Source of the DNA: Bacteroidia bacterium
GTDB lineage: Bacteria; Bacteroidota; Bacteroidia; Bacteroidales; Prolixibacteraceae
Direction: 5' to 3'
DNA: 64,000 nucleotides
NCBI GenBank assembly: GCA_026391315.1
Contig: JAPLDT010000101.1
Span: 1-64,000 of the forward strand
Shown here: positions 1 through 7,902 of the stretch, piece by piece
Layout: each line of letters begins with the position of its first letter
How positions within the stretch are numbered: position 1 is the first letter of the stretch
Program-made: the position numbers and the translations under genes
Notes under the pieces: generated by a model
What the model saw: only the letters and a program-made list of their open reading frames with translations
Database searches by the model: none
What the model was told of the DNA's origin: nothing

Positions 1-1
1 A

Positions 2-238
2 CAGATTATCCTGGCCGACGAACCTACCGGGAATCTGGACCCCGAAACTTCGCAAAAATTGATGGTGCTGTTGCACGAAATCAACAAAGATGGGGTGACC
101 GTCGTGATGGCCACCCACGATTACGAGATGATCAGGCAATTTCCGGCCAGGCGCATGATTTGCGAAAACGGCGAGCTGAAAGAGATGCTTCCTCCTCCCG
201 AACCACTTGATTTCGATATCCTCCTCGCAGATAATTAA
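2..238 (+). CDS. ftsE: Cell-division ABC transporter ATP-binding protein FtsE-like (3' part)
   Basis: Only the last 78 codons are in the window; the 5' part lies outside. The visible part carries the Walker B and D-loop region (ILADEPTGNLDP, residues about 3-14 of the fragment) and the switch histidine (VMATHDYEM), so it is the nucleotide-binding subunit of an ABC transporter. The sequence around these motifs resembles FtsE/LolD-type ATPases; in Bacteroidota an FtsE-like ATPase with an extended, Pro-rich tail is common, and a PPPEP tail is present here. FtsE works with FtsX at the septum to control peptidoglycan hydrolases, which would fit the neighbouring murB. LolD or MacB-like identity cannot be excluded from the fragment. 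Confidence 0.75.
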   Translation, partial: QIILADEPTGNLDPETSQKLMVLLHEINKDGVTVVMATHDYEMIRQFPARRMICENGELKEMLPPPEPLDFDILLADN

Positions 239-290
239 AGTTTAAGGTTCAATGTTCAATGTGGCACCACTTTGAACATTGAACTTTGAA

Positions 291-372
291 CCTTTATCCT
301 TTTCACTTTATCCTTTATCCTTTTCACTTTATCCTTTATCCTTTTCACTTTATCCTTTATCCTTTTCCCTTC
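291..372 (+). repeat. 21-bp tandem repeat upstream of murB
   Basis: About 3.7 copies of a 21-bp unit built from CTTTATCCTTTT and CACTTTAT, directly before the murB start. Because 21 is a multiple of three, the repeat stays open in the murB frame and would encode a repeated SFSLYPL heptad, making an artificially long N-terminus. Related AAAGGATAAAG repeats occur near 18.35-18.53 kb and 35.45-35.48 kb. Confidence 0.85.
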
Positions 373-380
373 CTTCCTCC

Positions 381-1400
381 ATGTTCAAACTGATCCCCAA
401 CTTCTCTCTCCGGCACAACAACAGCTTTGGCATAGATGTCTGTGCAAATTACTGGTTAACAATCAGTGAGGTAAAAGATTTGGATGAGGCGATGACAAAA
501 TATCCGCATCTTCGGGAGGAGACTAAAATGATTATTGGCGGAGGTAGCAACCTGCTTTTCCTGTCAGATTTCGACGGAGTGATTCTTTCACCTGATTTTT
601 GTGGGTACGAAATTTCTTACCAGGATGACCTTGTCATTGAGCTGGAGGTAGGCGCCGGAGTTGAATGGGATGATTTTGTTGAATATTGTGTGGAGCATGG
701 ATGGTATGGAGTAGAGAATTTATCCCTGATTCCGGGAAAGGTTGGCGCTGCACCGGTGCAAAATATTGGCGCCTACGGAGTGGAAGCGGAGCAAGTCATC
801 GTTAAAGTAAATGGCTTTAATCTTGAGACATCAGAATTAGAGAGTTATACCCGGGAGCAATGTCAATTCAGTTACCGCTCCAGTATTTTCAAGGAAAAAA
901 TGCTAAACCGTTTCATGGTTACCTCCGTGGTTTTCAGACTTCAAAAGAGGGGTGAATTGGTTTCAGAGTATGGTGACCTGAACAGAGTCATGAAGGAACT
1001 GGGCGAGCCCTCGTTAAAGAATGCAAGAGAGGCAGTCATTCAAATTAGGAGATCCAAACTGCCCGATCCAAAGATATTGGGCAATGCCGGTAGTTTCTTC
1101 AGAAATCCGGTGTTGTCTGCCAGGGAGGCTGCTTCGCTGGCAGATTTCCTACCGGGATTACCCCTCTATCCCACCTCCGGGAAAGAGGTGAAAGTAGCCG
1201 CAGGATTTTTGATCGATCATGCAGGCTGGAAAGGCAGGCGACTGGGGCGCGCGGCTGTGCACGACCGGCAGGCATTGGTGCTGGTCAATTTGGGTGGGGC
1301 AACCGGCGCTGAAATTCTGGAGCTCTCGATGGCCATTCAGCAGGATATATTTGAGAAGTATGGGGTGGTGCTGGAGAGAGAAGTGCAGGTTGTAGAGTAG
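381..1400 (+). CDS. murB: UDP-N-acetylenolpyruvoylglucosamine reductase MurB
   Basis: MurB reduces UDP-GlcNAc-enolpyruvate to UDP-MurNAc with NADPH and FAD in the cytoplasm, the second committed step of peptidoglycan precursor synthesis. The product is 339 aa, the usual length of type I MurB. Visible motifs are the FAD-binding GGGSNLLF, the segment SLIPGKVGAAPVQNIGAYG, the active-site arginine motif YRSSIFK, the catalytic serine motif GNAGSFFRNP and the C-terminal glutamate in LEREV. The start at 381 (MFKLIPNFSLR) was chosen because the in-frame extension back to 279 is entirely a 21-bp tandem repeat. It follows the FtsE-like gene in the same direction, fitting an envelope-biogenesis neighbourhood. 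Confidence 0.95.
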   Translation: MFKLIPNFSLRHNNSFGIDVCANYWLTISEVKDLDEAMTKYPHLREETKMIIGGGSNLLFLSDFDGVILSPDFCGYEISYQDDLVIELEVGAGVEWDDFVEYCVEHGWYGVENLSLIPGKVGAAPVQNIGAYGVEAEQVIVKVNGFNLETSELESYTREQCQFSYRSSIFKEKMLNRFMVTSVVFRLQKRGELVSEYGDLNRVMKELGEPSLKNAREAVIQIRRSKLPDPKILGNAGSFFRNPVLSAREAASLADFLPGLPLYPTSGKEVKVAAGFLIDHAGWKGRRLGRAAVHDRQALVLVNLGGATGAEILELSMAIQQDIFEKYGVVLEREVQVVE

Positions 1401-1504
1401 GAATTACAAATTAAAGATTACAAATTGAGAGATGAAATGATGGGTGACTTTGGCCGTCAATTCTTACCAACGGGGCTGATTATTTGATTTGGTTAAGTAG
1501 TTTT

Positions 1505-1807
1505 TCAAGCTATCTCTATTCCGTACTTCTGGATTTCGCTTAAAAAGTCACTTTTATCATGATCTCTTTCGATAAGGATTGGTTCAATCCTATCATCAAC
1601 TTGCCTTCGCAGTTTCCACAACAATGGATGGATTGAAAAGTAATCGCCCTCGATATGGTTCACAACAATTGCCACATCAATATCGCTGTCAGTTTGGTTT
1701 GTGTTCTTCGCGTATGAACCAAATAGATATACTTTCTCATGTGGAAAGTATTGCTTGAGTAAAAGGCTGTATTCTTTGACTTTGGTTATAGCTTCATTTT
1801 TATCCAT
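1505..1807 (-). CDS. MNT-type nucleotidyltransferase (probable antitoxin of a HEPN/MNT pair)
   Basis: A 100-aa minimal nucleotidyltransferase. The pol-beta-type signature is present: GSYAKNTNQ (GS at residues 30-31) followed by DSDIDVAIV (D42 and D44). In characterised HEPN/MNT modules the MNT protein AMPylates and neutralises the HEPN ribonuclease; that function is inferred here from family and context. It lies downstream of the HEPN gene and overlaps it by 22 nt, so the two are probably translated together. No separate promoter is evident. The order HEPN first, MNT second is common for this module. Confidence 0.85.
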   Translation of the reverse strand: MDKNEAITKVKEYSLLLKQYFPHEKVYLFGSYAKNTNQTDSDIDVAIVVNHIEGDYFSIHPLLWKLRRQVDDRIEPILIERDHDKSDFLSEIQKYGIEIA

Positions 1808-2172
1808 TGCTGTAACTCTTTGGTTTTATGAAGAATCTCAATGCATTTATCTTCGGTCAAGCTTTTCAGCAACCGTTCTTTATGAGAAGGATAGCGAGCC
1901 TCAATATTTAGCGGTTCTATTTGGTCTATAAAATCTTTTTGTTCTTCAGAGAACGACTCGTAAAAGTCTCCTTTCTTAGCCAAGTATGATAAACTATGTG
2001 AAAAGGGAGCAGTTTCTGCCTTTATGCCAGTAAAGTAGGCTTTGAAAATCTTCTCAATAGATTGATGACACATAAAACCCACGTACAAATACCTCTTGCT
2101 CTGAAGCATTGCCTCGGCAGTTTCCAGGTCATAATCGGATATTTCAAGCCAGTACTGTACCTTATCGTCCAT
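1786..2172 (-). CDS. HEPN domain protein (probable toxin of a HEPN/MNT pair)
   Basis: A 128-aa all-helical protein. The opening (YWLEISDYDLETAEAML, then YVGFMCHQSIEK) is typical of the HEPN domain family that partners MNT nucleotidyltransferases. HEPN toxins are metal-independent ribonucleases whose usual active site is Rx4-6H. Here the nearest match is R93-Y-P-S-H97, only three residues between R and H, so ribonuclease activity is uncertain. The gene overlaps the MNT gene by 22 nt in the same direction. The pair sits in an accessory stretch between murB and mltG and may be a toxin-antitoxin or phage-defence module. Confidence 0.83.
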   Translation of the reverse strand: MDDKVQYWLEISDYDLETAEAMLQSKRYLYVGFMCHQSIEKIFKAYFTGIKAETAPFSHSLSYLAKKGDFYESFSEEQKDFIDQIEPLNIEARYPSHKERLLKSLTEDKCIEILHKTKELQQWIKMKL

Positions 2173-2430
2173 TTCTCTAACTTTATGTCAAAGGTAGAAC
2201 AAAAAAATGACTCAGGAAATTCTCTCTCTCGTCTTGGATAATTGAGCCCAACTGTTTCTTGATATACAATTTTGAGGAGTTGTGTGTTGATGAAATAACG
2301 AATGACTGTTTAAGAAAAAGCCTGATATTTTGGAAAAGAAAGGTTTTTGAGCGAAGTCGTAACAAAGGTTGACAGGCACTCCCAATAAAGTATGTACTGG
2401 CGGGGAAGTTTACCGGATAACGCAAATGTG

Positions 2431-3399
2431 TTATTTGGAATTTTCAAATATTTTCTTTTTTGCATATTCATTTTCAATATTGGATTTAATAAATTGTTCA
2501 AGATCGGGATAAAGTCCTAGGCCCTCTTTCAAAATTTTTATTCCCCTGGAAATTTGGTAATCATTTATAAATGATGCCCCTAAATAAAACATTGCATCTT
2601 TATCATATTTGTTGAACTCTAATATTTTCAGATTAAATTCTATTGCAAGTTTGTATTTTTTTGAAAAATATGCCCTAGAAGCTTTTATCTGTAAACTTTT
2701 TAGCTTGCTATAATAATTTTCATCGACATATTTTTCAAGTTTTTGAAGTGTTTTATAGAATTCAAAAACACAAATTTTAAACTCTGAAATATCATTTCGA
2801 ACTGGTTTGAGAAGTCCCCCATAAAAATTTATTTTTCCAATAGCTCTTGAATTGTCCCATGATTCAAAGAGAATATTTCTTTGTAACTCATTAATTATAT
2901 TAAGGAATTCTGGATCCAGATAAATTATATATCTAAGTAAAACACCAATATTTTTGTTAATGTTTGATAGATAGTCCGAAACAAAACCTCCAATATTATA
3001 CAATTCATTACTTTTTAAATTATAACAATCATACTTCATTTTTGTATCAAAAAAATTTTCCCTTAAGGCATTTTCTAGTTCAATCAATGTAAGCGAACCA
3101 TCATAGTACTTATTTTGTGAAATATTTTGGTGGGTCATTTCTGTAACGATAAACATGCCATCCCACAGAATTTTGTCTGTAATAAATTCAATTTGAGGTT
3201 TGATTTTGTTGATATCTCTTTGTCGAGGGATATAGTTAATGAAGTAATAGAATATTAAGGCGGATAAAGTTGATAGAACCAAAGGAAACCAAAAAGTACT
3301 TTGTTTCGTGAAATTGGTAAACCACTTTATGAAAGCACTATTTTTAATTACTCTGTTGAAAAGAACTATTTTTGTCTTAAATTGTTTTAAGAAAGGCAT
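2431..3399 (-). CDS. Membrane-anchored protein with C-terminal TPR-like repeat, function unknown
   Basis: A 322-aa protein not assigned to a named family. Near the N-terminus a hydrophobic segment (FWFPLVLSTLSALIFYYFI, roughly residues 36-54) should form one transmembrane helix; the rest is lysine- and asparagine-rich and mostly helical. The last 80 residues look like TPR units (AIEFNLKILEFNKYDKDAMF and GIKILKEGLGLYPDLEQF). The start at 3399 is the first ATG; an upstream TTG would add six residues. Base composition is clearly more AT-rich than the flanking housekeeping genes, suggesting transfer. It sits with the HEPN/MNT pair and the pentapeptide protein on the minus strand. Confidence 0.65.
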   Translation of the reverse strand: MPFLKQFKTKIVLFNRVIKNSAFIKWFTNFTKQSTFWFPLVLSTLSALIFYYFINYIPRQRDINKIKPQIEFITDKILWDGMFIVTEMTHQNISQNKYYDGSLTLIELENALRENFFDTKMKYDCYNLKSNELYNIGGFVSDYLSNINKNIGVLLRYIIYLDPEFLNIINELQRNILFESWDNSRAIGKINFYGGLLKPVRNDISEFKICVFEFYKTLQKLEKYVDENYYSKLKSLQIKASRAYFSKKYKLAIEFNLKILEFNKYDKDAMFYLGASFINDYQISRGIKILKEGLGLYPDLEQFIKSNIENEYAKKKIFENSK

Positions 3400-3595
3400 A
3401 ATTTTCAGCTTTGTCAATTTTTAAATCCTGTGAGGAACTATTGTTCGTATTAAAATCACCCGTTCAGGTAGTTTCCAGTTAATAATTAACCATAAAAGTA
3501 TAGAAATGCTTTGAGAAATAACTGGAATTTTGAGAATAACTTCGCGGATAAAAAACGATGCGAGGATTAAGAAAATTTGGGCAATGGATTCTAGA

Positions 3596-4168
3596 TCAAT
3601 CAATTTCTATCCCGTATTTCCCCAACAAACCCGCAACACCCGGCATGGAGAACCTGGCTTTTTTCATCCGGTTGAGTTCAGGGTCGATCGTATAATTATA
3701 GGCTGCGTGAAAGTCTGTTTTTTCCAGGTTACTGTTCTCAAAGATGGCGCCGGATAAATCGCAGTTGTCGAAAGAGCGACCGCTCAGGTCTGCCTCCGTA
3801 AAATCGACCTCCTGCAAAGCGCAGTCCCTGAAACTGCTTCTCCTGAGGTTGAGTTTGTAGAAAGAGGAGAGGTTTAGCGTACATTGATCAAAATGAATGG
3901 ATAAAAGGAAGGTGTTGCAATTTTCGAAATGGACTCCCACCAATTTGCAGGCAGTGAACTTGACCTCCTGGAAAGCGCTGTTTGTGATTTTTGCCAAACT
4001 GACATTGCAGCCGCTAAAACCACATCCGATGAAAGTGCAACCAGAGAGATCACAGGTGGAAAGATCACAATCAGAGAATTTACAATTCTCATACTCTCCT
4101 TTGGGCAGCGGTTCCGCTGTAAAATTGGTTTTGGAAAAATTCTTTGATTCGATGTAGTTGGTGCTCAT
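3596..4168 (-). CDS. Pentapeptide-repeat protein
   Basis: A 190-aa protein made largely of pentapeptide repeats of A(D/N)LxX type, seen from about residue 20 to 150 (for example CDLSTCDLSGCTFIGCGFSG, then ADLSGRSFDNCDLSGAIFEN). Such repeats fold into a right-handed quadrilateral beta-helix. Some family members mimic DNA and protect gyrase from quinolones (Qnr), others have no known role. Cysteines are frequent at repeat positions, which is common in uncharacterised bacterial members. There is no signal peptide, so it is likely cytoplasmic. The sequence does not establish whether it is Qnr-like. Confidence 0.85.
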   Translation of the reverse strand: MSTNYIESKNFSKTNFTAEPLPKGEYENCKFSDCDLSTCDLSGCTFIGCGFSGCNVSLAKITNSAFQEVKFTACKLVGVHFENCNTFLLSIHFDQCTLNLSSFYKLNLRRSSFRDCALQEVDFTEADLSGRSFDNCDLSGAIFENSNLEKTDFHAAYNYTIDPELNRMKKARFSMPGVAGLLGKYGIEID

Positions 4169-4499
4169 TCTTTGAAATTTGTTTTTCGTCCACTTCGTCC
4201 CCTCGAAAGGCTCAAGGACCAGAGTTTTCTTTTTTAATTCGACCCCTATGCCCCTTCGACACTTCGACAGACTCAGTGCAGTGCAGCTCAGGGATCGGAG
4301 TCCGTTTTATGTCCGACTCCCTTGGCCCCTCGGCTTCGCTCGGGGACCCGTATTTTTTGTTCTCATTTCGCCCCTTCGGCCCTTCGGCTTCGCTCAGGGT
4401 ACCACTCCGCTCAGGGATAGGGAGCCACTTTCCACGGTAATTTCTTCTTTTAATTTGTGTAATCTGTGTAATTTGTGGTAGGGGAGGGGTTCTTTTTGC
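4169..4499. repeat. Gene-free stretch filled with TCGACAGACTCAG / CGGCTTCGCTCGGGGACC-type repeats
   Basis: This 331-bp gap between two minus-strand genes contains several GC-rich imperfect palindromic units at about 4195-4225, 4245-4290, 4318-4350 and 4367-4425, such as CCCCTCGGCTTCGCTCGGGG. The same family recurs at 39.64-39.86, 43.26-43.38 and 46.70-46.95 kb. Open frames through it are repeat-encoded (recurrent PSAS or FGFA) and not genes. It could act as a terminator or REP-like element. Confidence 0.75.
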
Positions 4500-5744
4500 T
4501 CATTTGTAGACTTTCATTTTATTCAGCGCTTCCTGGTATTTTCGTGCGTTTCTGTTGTGTTCGGAGAGTGTTTTGGCGAAGTTGCTATACCCCGAAAAAT
4601 CCTCTTTGGCGCAGAAGTAGAAGTAGTCGTGTACCTTGAAGTTTAGAACTGCCTCCAGGGAGGAGATCTCTGGGATGTTGATCGGTCCGGGAGGGAGCCC
4701 CGGGTTTTTATAAGTGTTGTATGGACTTTCCACAGCTAGCTGGGTTGTCAGAATTCTACGGATGCCGAAATCGCCCAGGGCAAATCGGATGGTAGGATCA
4801 GCCTGTAGGGGCCAATCCTTGTGCAGACGATTGATGTAAACGCCCGCAATGACCGGTTTATCTTCCGCTTTGTTGCTCTCTTCCTGCACAATCGAGGCCA
4901 GCGTTGCTACCTGATCGGTGGTTAGACCAATGCTCTTTGCCTTCCCTTTTCGGGTTTCGTTCCAGAATTTATCGTATTCGTACTTCATCCTGGTAAGAAA
5001 AGCCTGAGGCGTGGTGGTCCAATAAAGCGAATAGCTGTTGGGGATAAATAGCGCAAGAATAGTCTCTTTTTTAAAGCCCAATTTCAGGGTACTGGAGTCG
5101 TTTTTAAAGAGTTTAATAAAGGAGAGAGAGTCGCATTGCAACTGTCTGGCAATTCTCCCGGCCAGATCTTCGAGGGTTCGGATGCTATTGAAGGTGACCA
5201 TCACCGGGGTCTGGATCCCTGATCGGAGGATATTGATCAGTTGATTGTTGCTCCATCCTTTTTGAACTTTGTAGGCTCCGGGATGGAGGTTGTTGTCGTA
5301 ATCCTTGAATCGGGCAACCCGTCTGAAGGTTTCAACTTTTGTGAGGCATCCATTCTCTTGCAACTGTTTGACAACCTGATCGAAATTGTCCTTTTCGCGG
5401 ATGAAAAGCGTGTAGTTACTGGCCACATTTGGACTATACCATCCAGTGTAAAAATTTTTGATCCAAATGGCTGAAATGAGGAGCAGGACGACCAGAAGGG
5501 CGGCTATTTTTTTTCTGATCCCTATTCTGCGAAATGCTGCATAGCCTTGCAGGGAAATCTGTTTGATGCTGTTTCTGATGCCTATTCTGCTAAATGCTGT
5601 ATTGGCTTTCGCATAGCCTTGCAGGGAAATTTGTCTGATGCTTTTCCCCGTTTTGAAAATAGTGCCCTTACAAATCAGAAAGAGAGGTTTAATCCTCTTC
5701 TCCAATTTGCTTGTTTGGGTGACCTTTTGTTTTCGCTTGCTCAT
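4500..5744 (-). CDS. mltG: Endolytic peptidoglycan transglycosylase MltG
   Basis: MltG is an inner-membrane lytic transglycosylase that cleaves nascent glycan strands and so sets their length. The 414-aa protein has a long basic cytoplasmic N-terminus, one transmembrane helix (about residues 82-98, AALLVVLLLISAIWI), then the YceG/MltG domain. The catalytic glutamate lies in ASIVQEESNKAED, and the C-terminal landmarks GLPPGPINIPE, YFYFCAKED and EHNRNARKY are conserved. Oddly, the N-terminal tail has a near-perfect tandem duplication (QISLQGYA plus RIGIR, residues about 39-77). Its start region is divergent from the flavodiiron gene. Confidence 0.93.
   Translation of the reverse strand: MSKRKQKVTQTSKLEKRIKPLFLICKGTIFKTGKSIRQISLQGYAKANTAFSRIGIRNSIKQISLQGYAAFRRIGIRKKIAALLVVLLLISAIWIKNFYTGWYSPNVASNYTLFIREKDNFDQVVKQLQENGCLTKVETFRRVARFKDYDNNLHPGAYKVQKGWSNNQLINILRSGIQTPVMVTFNSIRTLEDLAGRIARQLQCDSLSFIKLFKNDSSTLKLGFKKETILALFIPNSYSLYWTTTPQAFLTRMKYEYDKFWNETRKGKAKSIGLTTDQVATLASIVQEESNKAEDKPVIAGVYINRLHKDWPLQADPTIRFALGDFGIRRILTTQLAVESPYNTYKNPGLPPGPINIPEISSLEAVLNFKVHDYFYFCAKEDFSGYSNFAKTLSEHNRNARKYQEALNKMKVYK
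5515..5640 (-). repeat. In-frame tandem duplication in the mltG N-terminal region
   Basis: Two adjacent copies, about 5515-5569 and 5573-5640, share CCTATTCTGC, AAATGCTG and ATAGCCTTGCAGGGAAAT with a 12-bp length difference, so the frame is kept. They encode QISLQGYA...RIGIR twice in the cytoplasmic tail before the membrane helix. Confidence 0.85.
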
Positions 5745-5896
5745 TTATCTGTTCAAAAATACAATTTTAATGCAATCTGCTAAACAAACTGGTTAATTCA
5801 GAATATGTTTAATTTATAACGCAGAGAATAATTTTCTCTGTGTAAGCTTTTTTAATTTTGAGCATCATCTCAGAAGGGCTGTAAGTGATAAAATAG

Positions 5897-5904
5897 TATT
5901 TTTG
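5897..5904 (+). promoter_or_regulatory. Putative -7 box TATTTTTG before the flavodiiron gene
   Basis: Matches the Bacteroidota -7 consensus TAnnTTTG, 32 nt before the ATG at 5936. No convincing -33 element was seen at the expected distance. Confidence 0.55.
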
Positions 5905-5935
5905 CAGTTTAAATCAGCAGAATAAAATTCAGTAT

Positions 5936-7126
5936 ATGCATCAGATCAAATTGGCCGATAACATCTATTTTCTGGGCTTCAATGATCGTCGAACCGCCCT
6001 TTTCGAGAATATCTGGCCCATCCCCGACGGAATCTCTTACAATTCCTATTTAATTGTTGATGAAAAGGTTGCTTTGGTCGATACCATGGAGCGCCAGTAC
6101 ATCGAAGATTACATGGCCAGAATAGAAGGTATTATAGGGTCGAGACAGATCGATTACCTGATAATCAATCACATGGAGCCGGACCATTCGGGATCGATGA
6201 AGGCCATCGCCGCCAGATACCCAAATATCACGTTAGTTGGAAACAAAAAGACCTTTGGCATCGCCGAAAACCTAGGTTTCAATCTGGATAAAATGTTGGA
6301 GGTTCACGATAATTCGATTCTGGATCTGGGGAAAGTAAAACTGCAGTTTCAAACCATCCCGATGGTGCACTGGCCCGAGACCATGATCACCTACGATGAA
6401 ACGCACAAAATTCTCTTTTCAGGCGATGCTTTTGGAAGTTATGGTACCTTGGATGGCGGTGTGTTTGATGATGAACTCAATCTCGATTTTTATGAGGTGG
6501 ATGTGATGCGCTATTTTACCAACATCGTTGGAAAATATTGTCCGCATACTCAGCGTGCCATTAAAAAACTGGCGCCACTCGATATAAAAATGATTGCGGC
6601 AACCCACGGTCCGATCTGGCGTACCAATCTGGAGTGGGTGCTGAGCCGCTACAACCGCTGGAGCTCATACGAAAAGGAGCAGGGATGCATCATCGTCTAC
6701 GGCTCCATGTACGGAAATACACAGAACATGGCTGAGGTCATTGCCCGTCAGTTGAGCGAAAGAGGGATTAAAAACATCCGGGTTTACGACTCTTCCAAGA
6801 CACATCCTTCCTACATCATCAACGATATTTTCCGGTACAAAGGGTTGATCATCGGCAGCTGCGCTTACAACAATGCCCTTTTCCCCAACGTAGAGACGCT
6901 CCTTTCCACCATCGAACACATGGCCATCAAAAACAACTATTTTGCCATTTTTGGCAACTTCCTTTGGAATGGTGGTGGTGTCAGTAACCTGAAAAGATTT
7001 GCCGAGCACATGAACTGGGAGACCATTTACGAACCGGTTGAAGAGAAGGGGGCCCTGAAGCAGGAGAAGTTTCAGCTGTGTGTCGAACTGGCGAATACCA
7101 TGGCGGACAAGCTGCTGATGATGTAG
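5936..7126 (+). CDS. Flavodiiron protein (oxygen/NO reductase, FprA/ROO type)
   Basis: A 396-aa class A flavodiiron protein that reduces O2 to water and/or NO to N2O in the cytoplasm of anaerobes, taking electrons from rubredoxin or similar donors. The N-terminal metallo-beta-lactamase-like domain carries the diiron ligands H79-x-E81-x-D83-H84 (NHMEPDHSG), H145 (MVHWPE), D164 (FSGDAFG) and H224 (ATHGPIW). The C-terminal flavodoxin domain starts near residue 251 with the FMN loop VYGSMYGNTQN. All ligands are present, so it should be active. There is no fused rubredoxin and no rubredoxin gene next to it. It stands alone, divergent from mltG. Confidence 0.95.
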   Translation: MHQIKLADNIYFLGFNDRRTALFENIWPIPDGISYNSYLIVDEKVALVDTMERQYIEDYMARIEGIIGSRQIDYLIINHMEPDHSGSMKAIAARYPNITLVGNKKTFGIAENLGFNLDKMLEVHDNSILDLGKVKLQFQTIPMVHWPETMITYDETHKILFSGDAFGSYGTLDGGVFDDELNLDFYEVDVMRYFTNIVGKYCPHTQRAIKKLAPLDIKMIAATHGPIWRTNLEWVLSRYNRWSSYEKEQGCIIVYGSMYGNTQNMAEVIARQLSERGIKNIRVYDSSKTHPSYIINDIFRYKGLIIGSCAYNNALFPNVETLLSTIEHMAIKNNYFAIFGNFLWNGGGVSNLKRFAEHMNWETIYEPVEEKGALKQEKFQLCVELANTMADKLLMM

Positions 7127-7236
7127 AAAAAAAATATTACACAGAGAATAATTTAGCTTTATCCTGAATTCGATGTGTATATAATTTTTTGGCAACTGCT
7201 TAAATTTTAGAGAAATACACAGAGTTCACGGAGCAT

Positions 7237-7256
7237 AAAAATCGCAAGCGATTTTT
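7237..7256. terminator. Hairpin AAAAATCGC-AA-GCGATTTTT
   Basis: A perfect 9-bp stem with a 2-nt loop, A-rich on one side and T-rich on the other, lies about 110 bp after the flavodiiron stop, so it can terminate transcription. It sits between copies of a short CACAGAG/CTCTGTGTAA repeat (7139, 7218, 7257, 7344) also seen near 5822-5845. Confidence 0.5.
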
Positions 7257-7353
7257 CCTCTGTGTAACTCCTCTTTCCTCAATTCAATTTACTAATTGCT
7301 GGCATGATCATTTCCGATGAATTTTCGATTGATAAGACAATTCCTCTGTGTAA

Positions 7354-7361
7354 TATTTTTG
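7354..7361 (+). promoter_or_regulatory. Putative -7 box TATTTTTG before the phosphoesterase gene
   Basis: Matches TAnnTTTG only 10 nt before the ATG at 7372, implying a very short leader if it is used. It overlaps a CTCTGTGTAA repeat. Confidence 0.35.
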
Positions 7362-7371
7362 TGGCTAAAAT

Positions 7372-7902
7372 ATGAAACGAATCGCTCTTCTGTCGGATAC
7401 GCATAGTCACCTGGATGATCAAATGATCCGATTGCTGGGGGAGTGCGATGAAATTTGGCATGCGGGGGATATCGGCAGTAGCTCGGTAACAGACCGGCTG
7501 ATGCAGATCAAACCGCTGAAAGCCGTCTGCGGCAACATCGATGGGGCAGATTTAAGGATGCAGTTTCCCTCGCTATTGCGTTTTCATTGCGAAGGGTTGG
7601 ATGTAATGATCACTCATATCGGAGGTTATCCAGGTCATTACGAAAGGAATCTGCTTCCGATTTTCAAAAATAATCCGCCCAAACTTTTTATAGCCGGCCA
7701 CTCCCATATCCTGAAGGTGATCTTTGACCCGAAATTTCAACTGCTTTTCATCAATCCCGGGGCGGCAGGACAGCAAGGATTTCACATTGTGAGAACCATG
7801 GTGCGTTTTACCATTGACGGGGATCAAATCAGAGATATGGAAGTGGTAGAGTTCGGAAAGCGGGGAACTTTACAATTTGAAACTGGCAGCACACCAGTTT
7901 GA
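7372..7902 (+). CDS. YfcE/MJ0936-family metallophosphoesterase
   Basis: A 176-aa calcineurin-like phosphoesterase. The metal-binding motifs appear in the family order: LSDTHSH (residues 7-13), HAGDIG (31-36), GNID (around 54-57), THIGG (around 83) and GHSHI (around 109). The size and motif spacing match the single-domain YfcE/MJ0936 family, which hydrolyses phosphodiesters in vitro and whose physiological substrate is generally unknown. No signal peptide is seen, so it is cytoplasmic. Its last 33 nt overlap the 3' end of the convergent prmA gene, so their transcripts are complementary there. Confidence 0.9.
   Translation: MKRIALLSDTHSHLDDQMIRLLGECDEIWHAGDIGSSSVTDRLMQIKPLKAVCGNIDGADLRMQFPSLLRFHCEGLDVMITHIGGYPGHYERNLLPIFKNNPPKLFIAGHSHILKVIFDPKFQLLFINPGAAGQQGFHIVRTMVRFTIDGDQIRDMEVVEFGKRGTLQFETGSTPV

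Noticed and set aside
279-380. N-terminal extension of MurB rich in SFSLYPL repeats
   Set aside because: It is the translation of a 21-bp tandem repeat; MurB homology begins at the ATG at 381.
2183-2425. Minus-strand frame of 80 codons between the HEPN and TPR-like genes
   Set aside because: No family signature or signal, and composition is not protein-like; the 258-bp gap is better left as non-coding.
3421-3603. Hydrophobic 60-codon frame between the TPR-like and pentapeptide genes
   Set aside because: It begins with TTG and shows only AT-driven hydrophobicity; no independent support for a gene.
4144-4481. Plus-strand frames with PSAS and FGFA repeats
   Set aside because: They run through a dispersed GC-rich repeat family and are not conserved coding sequence.
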